Below, one piece after another: positions 56,416-64,000 of a stretch of 64,000 bases of DNA. Position numbers and translations under genes: made by a program. The DNA is from Corallococcus caeni (GTDB lineage: Bacteria; Myxococcota; Myxococcia; Myxococcales; Myxococcaceae). The notes beneath the pieces were generated by a model, which made no database searches, was not told the DNA's origin, and worked only from the letters and a program-made list of their open reading frames with translations. The stretch's first letter is position 1, and each line of letters opens with the position of its first letter. The stretch lies in NCBI RefSeq assembly GCF_036245865.1, contig NZ_BTTW01000015.1, positions 1-64,000 on the forward strand, in the 5' to 3' direction.

Positions 56416-58410
56416 TCACCGCCCCGACGACAGCCGGGCCACCGCGTCCGCCAGCGCCGCGCGGGCCAGCGCGTCCCGCTCCACCGACAGCGCCTGCTCC
56501 AGCGCGAGGAGGCACTCCGGCCGCCCCAGGCCGCCCAGCACGCGCGCCGCCGCCACCCGCACGTCCCAGCGCGGATGGCCCAGCAGCGACACCGCCAGCG
56601 CCGCGCCATCCGCCGAGGCCTCCGCCGACGCCAGCGCCGCCAGCGCCGCCTTCACCACCTCCGCGTCGGGGTGGCTGAGCGCGTCCCACAGCACGCCCGC
56701 GCCCACCGTCCCCAGCTTCGTCAGGGCCCGCACCGCCAGCATCGCGAGCCCACTGTCGCCGTGGCGCACCAGCGACTCCAGGTCCGCCGAGCGCTCCTTC
56801 GCGCCCGCCGCGCCCACCGCCTCCACCGCGGCCACGCGCACGCCGCGGTCCTCGTCCTTCAGCGCGAGCCCCAGGAACGTCGCGGCCTCCTTGCCGCCCT
56901 GCTGGCCCAGGGAGCGCACCGCGGCGATGCGCACCCGGGGGGACTCGTCCGCCAGCGCGCCGCGCGCCAGCTCCAGGCCCGCTTCGCCATCCACGCGGCC
57001 CGCCGCCTCCACCGCCGCCGCGCGCCAGGAGGCCTCTTCATCGCGCGCCAGCCGCCGCAGCAGGGGCAGCACCCGCGCGCCGCCCAGCCGGCCCAGCACC
57101 GCCACCGCCGCGGGCGTCGCGCGCTGCTCCACCGCCGCCTCCAGCGCGGTCAGCGACGCCAGCGGATGCGCCACGGTCAACTGCTCCAGCGCCCGCGCCG
57201 CGATGCCCGACAGCGCGGGGTCCGCGAGCAGCTCCACCAGCGGCGCCACGGCCTGCGGCGAGCGCGTGCGCCCCAGCGCCCGCACCACCACCGCGCGCAG
57301 GTCGTCCTCCGCCCACTCCAGCAGCGCGCACAGCTCCGGCACCGACGTCGCGTCCACCAGCAGCACCAGCGCCTCCGCCGCCACCGTGCGCGCGGGCAGC
57401 GACAGCGTGCCCATGCCCTCCAGCAGGAGGCGCCGTCCGTCCGGTCCCAGCTGGCCCAGCGTGAAGAGCACCTCGCGCAGGAGCCGGTCCTCGCGCGCCA
57501 CCTCCGCCACCGGCACCGCGAGCGACGCCTCTCCCAGCGCCCCGGCGGCCACCAGCGCGCCGGCCCGCACCTGGACGTCCTCGCCGTCCAGCGCCTGCGC
57601 CACGCGCTCCGTCACGCCCGGGATGCCGCCCAGCACCGAGCGCGCCACCGCGTCCAGCTCCCCGCGCTCGTACGGGCCCAGCGCGCCGGCCTGCGTCCCC
57701 AGCGCGACGAGGGCCGCCTCTCGCACCGAGCGCACCGGCGAGGCCAGGGCCCGGCAGATGCGCTCCGTGGCCACGCCCGGAGCGTACAGGCCCAGCAGCC
57801 GCAGGGCGCTGCGCTGCAACGCCGGGTCCTCCACCAGCGCCATCACCCGCTCCAGCGGGGGCGCGCGCTTGAGCGACGCGAGGCCTTCCAGCGCGGCCAG
57901 CCGCAGCAGGGGCGTGGGCGTGTCCAGCAGCCCCTCCAGCGCTCGCGCCGCGGCGGGCCCGCCCATCCGGCCCAGCGCCTCCGCGGCGGCCACGCGCACG
58001 TTGAGGTCGCCGTCGGAGAGCGCGCGCAGGAGCACGTCCTCCACCTCCGGGTGCCCCAGCTGTCCCAGGATGTCCGCCGCCAGCTTGCGCTGATCCGGAT
58101 CCTCGTGCTCCAGCAGGTGCACCAGCGGCTGCGTCGCCACGGGCCCCATGCCCGCCAGCGCCTCGGCCGCCGCGTTGCGTGCGCCCGTCTCGCCGCGCTC
58201 CCCCAGGACGGAGATGAGCCGCGCGGTGACCCCCTGCGCGTCCGGCACGCGGCGCAGGCCCTCCGCCGCCGCGTGGCGCACGCGCCAGCTCTCGTCATGG
58301 AGTCCGGTGGTGAAGGTCTCCAGGGCCCCGGGCGCGCGCGGATCCACCGCCTGCAACGCCCGGTACCGGGCCTCCTCCTGCCCCGCGGGGGACCGCACCG
58401 TGTCGCTCAT
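56416..58410 (-). CDS. HEAT-repeat protein of the chemosensory cluster
   Basis: 664 residues made almost entirely of HEAT/PBS-lyase-type helical repeats, each with a motif like VRxAAAxALGxxG: examples are WRVRHAAAEGLRRV, DLNVRVAAAEALGRMG and WDVRVAAARVLGGLG. No enzymatic motif is visible; it is a protein-interaction solenoid. HEAT proteins occur in some myxobacterial che operons. GGAGG about 7 bases before ATG 58410 supports the start; the 175-base gap upstream holds no gene. It may bind receptors, CheR or CheB. Confidence 0.88.
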   Translation of the reverse strand: MSDTVRSPAGQEEARYRALQAVDPRAPGALETFTTGLHDESWRVRHAAAEGLRRVPDAQGVTARLISVLGERGETGARNAAAEALAGMGPVATQPLVHLLEHEDPDQRKLAADILGQLGHPEVEDVLLRALSDGDLNVRVAAAEALGRMGGPAAARALEGLLDTPTPLLRLAALEGLASLKRAPPLERVMALVEDPALQRSALRLLGLYAPGVATERICRALASPVRSVREAALVALGTQAGALGPYERGELDAVARSVLGGIPGVTERVAQALDGEDVQVRAGALVAAGALGEASLAVPVAEVAREDRLLREVLFTLGQLGPDGRRLLLEGMGTLSLPARTVAAEALVLLVDATSVPELCALLEWAEDDLRAVVVRALGRTRSPQAVAPLVELLADPALSGIAARALEQLTVAHPLASLTALEAAVEQRATPAAVAVLGRLGGARVLPLLRRLARDEEASWRAAAVEAAGRVDGEAGLELARGALADESPRVRIAAVRSLGQQGGKEAATFLGLALKDEDRGVRVAAVEAVGAAGAKERSADLESLVRHGDSGLAMLAVRALTKLGTVGAGVLWDALSHPDAEVVKAALAALASAEASADGAALAVSLLGHPRWDVRVAAARVLGGLGRPECLLALEQALSVERDALARAALADAVARLSSGR

Positions 58411-58585
58411 CCGCCGTCCTCCTTCCGGGGGTCCGTTCCTCGGGGTGTCCGCATCCTGCTTGAAGCGGCGGAGGGAGTCGCGCCCCACGAGGCCGGAACG
58501 GAGGCCCGGCGGGCCCATTCCCCGAGGGCCCCTCGCGCCGGGAGGCAACCTGGCGCCGGCCTGGAACGTTCACCTTCACACCCTT

Positions 58586-58975
58586 TCAGGGGCTCCAGGG
58601 CTCCGCGTCCCAGCCCTCCTGCGAGAAGAACCAGAGCGAGTAGACGCCCAGCGCCGTGCCCAGCGGAAAGGTGGGCAGCGCCACGAGGGCGAGCAGCGTG
58701 GCCAGCCCCTTGGAGACACGGCGGCCGCGCACCAGCCCCAGTCCCAGGGCGAGCCCCGCGATGGACGCCGCCAGGAGCACGAAGAAGATGGCCGCCATCG
58801 CGAGGACCCAAGGGTTCTCCCACACCGGCAGCCGAGGGGCGGACCTCCCGGCGGCGGCGACGAAGCCCAGGGCGGCCGTGACGTACGCCATCGCCCCCGT
58901 GGCCAGCAGCATCAACGCGTGGACGAACAAGTAGAAGAACCCCAGCGACTTCCGGTGCCCGCTCAGGTCTCGCAT
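58586..58975 (-). CDS. Four-helix membrane protein in the che cluster
   Basis: 129 residues starting MRDLSGHRKSLGFFYLFVHA, with four hydrophobic segments (about 10-35, 52-75, 80-100, 105-120) and short loops. GGAAGGGA before ATG 58975 supports the start; a longer version would overlap the preceding cheW. No family recognised. Its place between cheW and the HEAT-repeat gene suggests a membrane partner of this signalling system, which is inference. Confidence 0.72.
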   Translation of the reverse strand: MRDLSGHRKSLGFFYLFVHALMLLATGAMAYVTAALGFVAAAGRSAPRLPVWENPWVLAMAAIFFVLLAASIAGLALGLGLVRGRRVSKGLATLLALVALPTFPLGTALGVYSLWFFSQEGWDAEPWSP

Positions 58976-59021
58976 GACGTCCCTTCCTAAATCCGGGGCG
59001 CGCACGGCGAAAACGGCGCGC

Positions 59022-59549
59022 TCACCCCCCGGACGGAGGGCGCGCGTCACGTTCCAGCTCCGCGCGCAGGAGCGCCTTCAGGTCCAGCAGCAGCCGCAGC
59101 CGCTCCGGCGGTCCGCACACGCCCACCACGAACGGCGTGCGACCTCCGGACATGAGCGCCGGCGCGGGCTTGATGTCGCCGCGGCGCACGCGCAGCACCT
59201 CCGCCACGCGGTCCACTCGCGCCACCACGCGGCGCGCGCCCAGCCGGCACACGAGCATCCGCGTGCGCCGCGTCTCCTGCGCGGGCTGACCCAGCAGGCG
59301 CCGCCGCAGGTCCACCACCGGGAGCATCGCGCCGCGCAGGTGCAGCACGCCCTCCACGAAGGCGGGCGCGTGCGGAATGGGAATCACGCGCTGGGGCGGG
59401 AGGATCTCCTCCACACGCATGATGTCCAGCACGTACTCCTCGTTGCCCACGAAGAAGGCGCACAGCTGCACCTCGGCTTCGGCCACCGGCGCGTTGCCGG
59501 GAACGTCGCCGCGCGGACGGCGGGTCAGCAGGTTCACGGGGTCCGTCAT
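59022..59549 (-). CDS. CheW-domain adaptor protein 2
   Basis: 175 residues with one CheW domain: QLCAFFVGNEEYVLDIMRVE, IPHAPAFVEGVLHLRGAMLP and VVDLRRRLL form the first half, and VARVDRVAEVLRV with LLLDLKALLRAE the second. CheW couples receptors to CheA. Its ATG overlaps the stop of the first cheW by 4 bases, indicating coupled expression. Two CheW genes in a row may allow two coupling geometries. Confidence 0.92.
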   Translation of the reverse strand: MTDPVNLLTRRPRGDVPGNAPVAEAEVQLCAFFVGNEEYVLDIMRVEEILPPQRVIPIPHAPAFVEGVLHLRGAMLPVVDLRRRLLGQPAQETRRTRMLVCRLGARRVVARVDRVAEVLRVRRGDIKPAPALMSGGRTPFVVGVCGPPERLRLLLDLKALLRAELERDARPPSGG

Positions 59550-60109
59550 GGGGCGAGCGCCTGCTCCGGATCCAACAGGATGTAGAGCTGCGAGCCCTTG
59601 CGCCCCAGCCCCGCCACGCAGTCGCGGTCCCCGCGCAGCCCCGCGGGCGATAGCTCCACCATGGACGGCTTGAGCCGCACCACGCCCGCCACCGAGTCCA
59701 CCCACACGCCCGCGGGCCCGTCGTCCATCTTGAGCACGAGGATGCGCGCCTCCCGGGGCGGCAGGCCCGCGTCCGGCCCCGCCACCAGCGGCGGAGCCTC
59801 CGCCAGCCGCAGCCGCAGCTTCACGTCGTAGACGGGCAACAGCTCCCCGCGCAGGTTCATCACGCCCAGCAGGTGCGGCTCCGCGCGCGGAATCTCCGTG
59901 AGCAGCGGCACCTTGCAGATCTCCCTCACCGCGAGGATGGGCACCGCGTAGCACTCGGATTCCAGGCGGAAGGCGAGGTACTCGACCGGCTCCTCCTCCA
60001 GCAGCGGCGGCGCCAGGTCGTCACTGCCCGCGGCGAAGTCCAGCAGGCCGCCGACGTCCTCGTCCGGGCGGTAGAAGAACGCGTCGAGCAGGGCTTCGAA
60101 ACGGGACAC
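59546..60109 (-). CDS. CheW-domain adaptor protein 1
   Basis: 187 residues. An N-terminal tail of about 45 residues (RFEALLDAFFYRPDEDVGGL) precedes the CheW domain (VEYLAFRLESECYAVPILAV, PHLLGVMNLRGELLPVYDVK, VWVDSVAGVVRLKPSMVE, LYILLDPEQAL). GTG 60109 is chosen, 34 bases after cheA; an ATG at 60196 would overlap cheA by 53 bases. The tail could bind another partner. Confidence 0.88.
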   Translation of the reverse strand: MSRFEALLDAFFYRPDEDVGGLLDFAAGSDDLAPPLLEEEPVEYLAFRLESECYAVPILAVREICKVPLLTEIPRAEPHLLGVMNLRGELLPVYDVKLRLRLAEAPPLVAGPDAGLPPREARILVLKMDDGPAGVWVDSVAGVVRLKPSMVELSPAGLRGDRDCVAGLGRKGSQLYILLDPEQALAP

Positions 60110-60143
60110 GGCCGGGAGGATAGCAGCCCCCGGCGCGGACGCC

Positions 60144-62390
60144 TCAAGCGCGGCGCCGCTCGTGCGCGATGCCCTCTTCCAGGAGTTCCGCGACATCCAG
60201 CACCAGGACGGTGCGCCGGTTGCCCAGGTCGGTGGCGCCGGAGATGCCCTTCACGCGGCTCAGGCGGCCGCCCAGGGGCTTGGTGACGATGTCCTGCTGG
60301 CCGAACAGCTCGTCCACCGCGATGCCCAGCCGCTGCTGCGCCAGGCCCACCACGACGACGAAGTGGCGGTTCACCTCGCGCTCCGGCAGGTGGAACAGGC
60401 GCCCCAGCCGCAGGAAGGGCAGCGTCTGGCCGCGCAGGTCCAGCACCTCGCGGCGCTCCACGGTGCGGATGTCGCGCGGCTGCACGGAGAGGATCTCCAG
60501 CACGCTGTTGAGCGGCACCGCGTACGTGCGGCCGCTGACGCCCACCACCAGCGCGCGCACGATGGCCAGCGTCACCGGCAGCGTCAGGTGGAAGGCCGTG
60601 CCCTTCCCGCGCTCGCTCCACACGTCGATGATGCCGGAGAGGTTGCCCAGGTTGTTCTTCACCACGTCCAGGCCCACGCCCCGTCCGGAGAGCGAGCTGA
60701 CGCTGGAGCGCGTGGAGAAGCCCGGCAGGAAGATGAGGTTGAGCAGCTCGCGCCGCGTCATCTCACTGACCTGCGGCGGGGTGACGAGCCCGCGCGCGAG
60801 CGCCACCTCGCGCACGCGCACCTCGTCGATGCCGGAGCCGTCGTCGGACACGCTGATGACGACGTGGTTGCCCTTCTGCTCCGCGCGCAGCCGCACCACC
60901 GCGCGCCGGGGCTTGCCCGCGCCGAGCCGCGCCTCCGGCCCCTCCGCGCCATGGTCGATGGCGTTGCGGATGAGGTGCATCAGCGGGTCGCTGAGCTCCT
61001 CGACGATGAGCTTGTCCAGTTCCACCTCGCCGCCGGAGCTGACGAAGTCGATCTCCTTGCCGGCCTCGCGGGCAATCTTGCGCACCAGCCGCGCCAGCTT
61101 GTCGAAGACCTGGCCCACCGGGACCATGCGCGCTTCGAGCAGCCCCTCCTGGAGCGCCTCCAGCTTGCGCTCCAGCTGCCGCGTCTCACGCGACAGCTCC
61201 TGGCCGAAGAGCTTGGACAGCGCGACCGCCCCGTCCTGCCGGGACGTCTCCGCCAGCCGCTGGAGGTTCGCCTTGATGAGCAGCAGTTCGCCCACCATGT
61301 TGATGAGCCCGTCCAGCCGCCCGATGTCCACGCGCACCGTCTGCGTGAGCGAGCGCAGGGACGTCTCTTCCGGCTTGGGACGGCCCGCGGGGATGGGCGC
61401 GGACGCGGCGGCCTGGAGCCCGACCACGGTGGGCGGAGGCGACACCGCCCGCATGCGCGGAGGGCTCCCCCCCGGAATCGCCGGCACGGTCGCGAGGCTG
61501 GTGGACGTCACGGCCGGCTCGGAGTCCTCGTCGGAGTCCTCCTCGTCGGTGTCCGCGAGCAGGACCTCCGCGTCGGCCTCTTCGCGCCCGGGAGCCGGCG
61601 GGGGCACGTCGAACGCGGGCCCCGCCGCACCTTCCCCTGGCTGGCGCACGGACAGCGGGGCCAGCTCCGCGGGCGTGCCCCGGAGGCCGTCCTCCAGCGC
61701 CTGCGCGCCGACCTTCGCGCCGAAGATGAGGTCGAACGCGATGCCGTTGGCGCCGCCCGGCCGCGACGAGGGCAGCGTGCTGATGACCTCGCCCAGGGGC
61801 TTGAGGCGCGCGTTCAGGTCCGCGAGCCCCTGGTCGAAGTCCGTGAGGTCGAACGCCGCGCGCACCCGCCACAGGGACACCCCGCGCCGCACGTTCTCGC
61901 GCAGCCGGTGCTCCTCGTACTCGGTGAAGACGGCGCGCACCGTCGCGTCCAGCTCCAGCCGCTCCAGCGGATCCTCTTCCACGGCGGGCGGAGGCGAGCC
62001 CAGCCGCGCCATCCGGTCCTCCATGGCCCGGGTGCGCTGGGTGAGCTCCTGGCCCTCCTCGGTCCGGGACGCCTCCCCGAGCAGCGCCTGGAAGGTGTCC
62101 AGCGCGTCCACCAGCGTGTCCAGGACCCCGTCGTCCAGCGTCAGCCGGCCCAGCCGCAGCCGGTCCAGCAGGTCCTCCGCCGCGTGCGCCAGCTGGCTGA
62201 TGCGCTCCTGGCCGAAGAGGCCCGACAGCCCCTTGAGCGAGTGCGCCGCGCGGAAGATGCCGTTGATGTGCTCCGGATCCGCCTCCTGCCCGCGCGCCTC
62301 GTCCAGCGCCAGCAGGTCGCGGCCCAGCGCATCGAGGATTTCCGTGGCCTCGGCGACGAACTCCGCCAGCGCCTTGCCCCCGGGCGTCAC
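60144..62390 (-). CDS. cheA: Chemotaxis histidine kinase CheA
   Basis: 748 residues with the five-domain plan. Hpt (P1): FRAAHSLKGLSGLFG with phospho-His near residue 50. A P2-like region lies about 150-240, then a Pro/acidic linker (EEDSDEDSE). P3 dimerisation is about 350-420 (DIGRLDGLINMVGELLLIKA). P4 kinase has LMHLIRNAIDHGAEGPEA, VSDDGSGIDEVRV, SGRGVGLDVVKNNL and GKGTAFHLTLPVTLA. P5 is the CheW-like tail (YAVPLNSVLEILSV). GTG 62390 overlaps the cheY stop (GTGA). Input is probably from receptors encoded elsewhere. Confidence 0.96.
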   Translation of the reverse strand: MTPGGKALAEFVAEATEILDALGRDLLALDEARGQEADPEHINGIFRAAHSLKGLSGLFGQERISQLAHAAEDLLDRLRLGRLTLDDGVLDTLVDALDTFQALLGEASRTEEGQELTQRTRAMEDRMARLGSPPPAVEEDPLERLELDATVRAVFTEYEEHRLRENVRRGVSLWRVRAAFDLTDFDQGLADLNARLKPLGEVISTLPSSRPGGANGIAFDLIFGAKVGAQALEDGLRGTPAELAPLSVRQPGEGAAGPAFDVPPPAPGREEADAEVLLADTDEEDSDEDSEPAVTSTSLATVPAIPGGSPPRMRAVSPPPTVVGLQAAASAPIPAGRPKPEETSLRSLTQTVRVDIGRLDGLINMVGELLLIKANLQRLAETSRQDGAVALSKLFGQELSRETRQLERKLEALQEGLLEARMVPVGQVFDKLARLVRKIAREAGKEIDFVSSGGEVELDKLIVEELSDPLMHLIRNAIDHGAEGPEARLGAGKPRRAVVRLRAEQKGNHVVISVSDDGSGIDEVRVREVALARGLVTPPQVSEMTRRELLNLIFLPGFSTRSSVSSLSGRGVGLDVVKNNLGNLSGIIDVWSERGKGTAFHLTLPVTLAIVRALVVGVSGRTYAVPLNSVLEILSVQPRDIRTVERREVLDLRGQTLPFLRLGRLFHLPEREVNRHFVVVVGLAQQRLGIAVDELFGQQDIVTKPLGGRLSRVKGISGATDLGNRRTVLVLDVAELLEEGIAHERRRA

Positions 62391-62761
62391 AGCGGCTTCA
62401 GGAAGCGCCGCAGGAGCGCCTCCAGGTCCTCCGGCTGGAACGGCTTCACCAGGTAGCCGGCCGCGCCCAGCGCCATGCCCCGCGAGCGGTCCTGCTCACG
62501 CCCCTCGGTGGTGACGATGATGAGCGGCACGTCCCGGTAGTTGGGGTTCTTCTTGACGAAGTTGATGAGCTCCAGCCCGTTGATGTCGGGCATGTTGATG
62601 TCGGTGATGATGAGGTCGAAGCGCTGGCGGGGCAGCAGCTTCAGCGCCTCGAAGCCGCTGGCGGTGGTGACGGCCTCGACGCCGTCCACGGCCTCCACGG
62701 TCGCGGCGATGTGCTCGCGCGACACCTTGGAGTCCTCGACGATCAACACCTTGAACTTCAT
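62387..62761 (-). CDS. CheY-like response regulator at the head of the che cluster
   Basis: 124-residue receiver with intact site: LIVEDSKVSREH, FDLIITDINMPDINGLELI (phospho-Asp), LIIVTTEGREQ and GYLVKPFQPEDLEALL (Lys). It is the first gene of the leftward operon and overlaps cheA by 4 bases. Two CheY proteins at opposite ends of the operon may serve as output and phosphate sink. The 54 bases upstream are the only room for the operon promoter before the neighbouring gene. Confidence 0.94.
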   Translation of the reverse strand: MKFKVLIVEDSKVSREHIAATVEAVDGVEAVTTASGFEALKLLPRQRFDLIITDINMPDINGLELINFVKKNPNYRDVPLIIVTTEGREQDRSRGMALGAAGYLVKPFQPEDLEALLRRFLKPL

Positions 62762-62815
62762 CGCGCGCGCCTCAGGGCCCGGATGCTAGCAGAACCCCCG
62801 CCCGGACGCTGCGCG

Positions 62816-63307
62816 TCAGCCCTTCCGGGATGACAGCGACCCGACAAGCCCCTTGTCCGCGAGGAGGGACACCCGTCCCCCCTTGAACGCGGGCAGGAAC
62901 TGCCGCTGGTACGCCTCCGCGCGGGCCGAGTCACTCAAGGAAGCCCCCTGGGGGACCTCCAGGGCCACCGACTCCACCTTCGCGCGGCTCAGGACCTTCG
63001 CCGCGCCCGCCAGGGCCTCCCCCAGCGAGGCCGCGTCCAGGCGCTTCCGGGAGCCCAGCCCCACCACGAAGATGCGCGGCACGGTCAGCTTCCCGTCCGA
63101 CGGCAGGAGGAGCCAGTCGTCCTTCACGCCGGTGAAGAAGCCGCCCTGGAGCACGCGGGACAGGGCGCCGCACAGCCGCCAGTCCACGTAGCCGGCGGAG
63201 GACGGCAGGGGGCGGTCGTCCTCGGCCACGAAGAGGCAGAGGGCGTCCACCCCGGTCAGCGCGTCCAGGCCCTCCAGGCCCACGTCCAGGGTCTGCGTCT
63301 GGCTCAC
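62816..63307 (-). CDS. Stand-alone M17 leucyl aminopeptidase N-terminal domain protein
   Basis: 163 residues similar to the N-terminal domain of M17 leucyl aminopeptidases (macro-like fold): DALCLFVAEDDRPLPSSAGYVDWRL, GVKDDWLLLPSDGKLTVPRIFVVGLGSR and ALAGAAKVLSRAKVESVALEV. The catalytic C-terminal domain is absent. GTG 63307 overlaps the nusB stop by 4 bases (GTGA). Function without the peptidase half is unknown; binding of a nucleotide-like ligand or regulation are possibilities. Confidence 0.78.
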   Translation of the reverse strand: MSQTQTLDVGLEGLDALTGVDALCLFVAEDDRPLPSSAGYVDWRLCGALSRVLQGGFFTGVKDDWLLLPSDGKLTVPRIFVVGLGSRKRLDAASLGEALAGAAKVLSRAKVESVALEVPQGASLSDSARAEAYQRQFLPAFKGGRVSLLADKGLVGSLSSRKG

Positions 63308-63729
63308 GGCTTCCCGAGCGCCACCGCGACGCGGTCCAACAGGCCGTTGACGAAGGCGCTCGACTCCTCGGTGCCGAAGTTCTTCCCCAGCTCCACCGCC
63401 TCGTTGATGGTCACCTTGCGGGGGATGTCCGGGCGGTACTTCAATTCGAAGATGCCCAGGCGGAGCACGTTCCGGTCGATGCGGGACATGCGGTCCAGGC
63501 GCCAGTTGTGGCTGTGGCGTTCGATGAGCGCGTCGATTTCGTCGCGGTTCACCTCCACGCCCTCCACCAGCTCCTTGGCGAACTTCACCGCGTCCGGCTC
63601 CGGCTTGCCGTCCTCCGCGGAGGCGGCCCAGGCGGAGTCCAGGGCCTCCCGCGTGGTGGCGCCCTGGGTCATCTCCAACTGGTAGAGCGCCTGCAGCGCC
63701 CGCTCCCGTGCCGTTCTGCGCGCGCCCAT
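63304..63729 (-). CDS. nusB: Transcription antitermination factor NusB
   Basis: 141-residue helical protein that binds boxA RNA with S10 (NusE) during rRNA antitermination. Landmarks are ARERALQALYQLEM at the N terminus, DRMSRIDRNVLRLGIFEL and INEAVELGKNFGTEESSAFVNGLLD. The ribH-nusB pairing is widely conserved and holds here with a 5-base gap. ATG 63729. Confidence 0.96.
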   Translation of the reverse strand: MGARRTARERALQALYQLEMTQGATTREALDSAWAASAEDGKPEPDAVKFAKELVEGVEVNRDEIDALIERHSHNWRLDRMSRIDRNVLRLGIFELKYRPDIPRKVTINEAVELGKNFGTEESSAFVNGLLDRVAVALGKP

Positions 63730-63734
63730 CGCGG

Positions 63735-64000
63735 TTATCCCTTTCGCTCAGCGCCCGGCATGCGAGCGAAGAGGTTGACCATCTCGATGCAGGCCACGGC
63801 GGCCTCCGCGCCCTTGTTGCCCGCCTTCACGCCCGCCCGGTCGATGGCCTGCTCGACGGTATCGCACGTCAGGACGCCGAACGTCACCGACGCCGGCTTC
63901 GGGCCGGCCGCCGCGCTGAACGCCACCGAACCAATGCCCTTGGCGCACTCGCCCGCCACGTAGTCGAAGTGGGGGGTGCCGCCGCGAATCACCGCGCCCA
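63735..64000 (-). CDS. ribH: 6,7-dimethyl-8-ribityllumazine synthase (partial)
   Basis: C-terminal part (about 88 residues) of the penultimate riboflavin-pathway enzyme; the 5' end lies beyond the right edge. Visible landmarks are [41 protein letters not shown] (with the usual VxFGxLT segment) and [18 protein letters not shown] near the C terminus. It directly precedes nusB. Confidence 0.93.
   Translation of the reverse strand, partial: GAVIRGGTPHFDYVAGECAKGIGSVAFSAAAGPKPASVTFGVLTCDTVEQAIDRAGVKAGNKGAEAAVACIEMVNLFARMPGAERKG

Noticed and set aside
56416..58410. Internal DNA repetition suggesting a CRISPR or tandem-repeat array
   Set aside because: The periodicity is that of protein HEAT repeats, diverged at DNA level, with no constant repeat/spacer pattern.

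Overview
The window is about 70% G+C almost throughout, densely packed, and mostly transcribed leftwards. Gene content points to a Myxococcaceae bacterium (Myxococcus / Corallococcus / Pyxidicoccus type): PATAN (DUF4388) regulators, a chemosensory cluster containing a HEAT-repeat protein, LpxI instead of LpxH, and many GTG/TTG starts. The taxonomic call is inferred from gene content and composition, not from a marker search.

Layout. 1-633 has no gene but carries four tandem TTGACA-type promoters pointing out of the left edge, in the style of an rRNA operon. 634-2132 is gmk-yicC. 2214-3323 is a heptosyltransferase-like gene. 3313-14262 is a leftward lipopolysaccharide operon: degenerate-receiver/PATAN/J-domain protein, MsbA-like exporter, PHP protein, waaA, two GT4 glycosyltransferases, lpxK, hldE split into kinase and adenylyltransferase genes, and a 58-residue Trm112/YcaR protein. 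lpxB (14326) diverges from it, followed by a polyprenol-phosphate sugar transferase and marC.

16891-29507 is a leftward outer-membrane assembly series: lysS, an enlarged LolC/E, lolD, bamA, skp/ompH, lpxD, fabZ, lpxA, lpxI, an OmpA-family protein and a lipoprotein. 29585-30692 is an ECF sigma/anti-sigma pair with a likely self-recognised promoter. Then come prfB with the classic programmed +1 frameshift, a DUF4105 membrane protein, and phoH-pgpH-ybeY, where YbeY is fused to a cupin. 38050-41322 holds a PATAN protein and a TPR membrane protein. 41429-43042 has mazG fused to a VOC-like domain and rpsT. lptE, a zinc-ribbon protein, leuS and asnS follow. 48545-49109 holds two small envelope proteins.

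50040-51515 is compositionally foreign (about 50% G+C) and contains one gene, a dGTPase of the anti-phage type; it is the clearest acquired element. 51526-54005 is an ABC exporter. 54034-62761 is a chemosensory operon (cheY, cheA, two cheW, a 4-TM protein, HEAT protein, cheR, cheB, cheY) with no receptor gene in the window. The right edge has a stand-alone M17 aminopeptidase N-domain protein, nusB and the 3' part of ribH.

No tRNA, rRNA, CRISPR array, insertion sequence or integrase was seen. The strongest leads for new biology are the cupin-YbeY and MazG-VOC fusions, the pseudoreceiver-J-domain protein at the head of the LPS operon, the enlarged LolC/E, and the isolated dGTPase.
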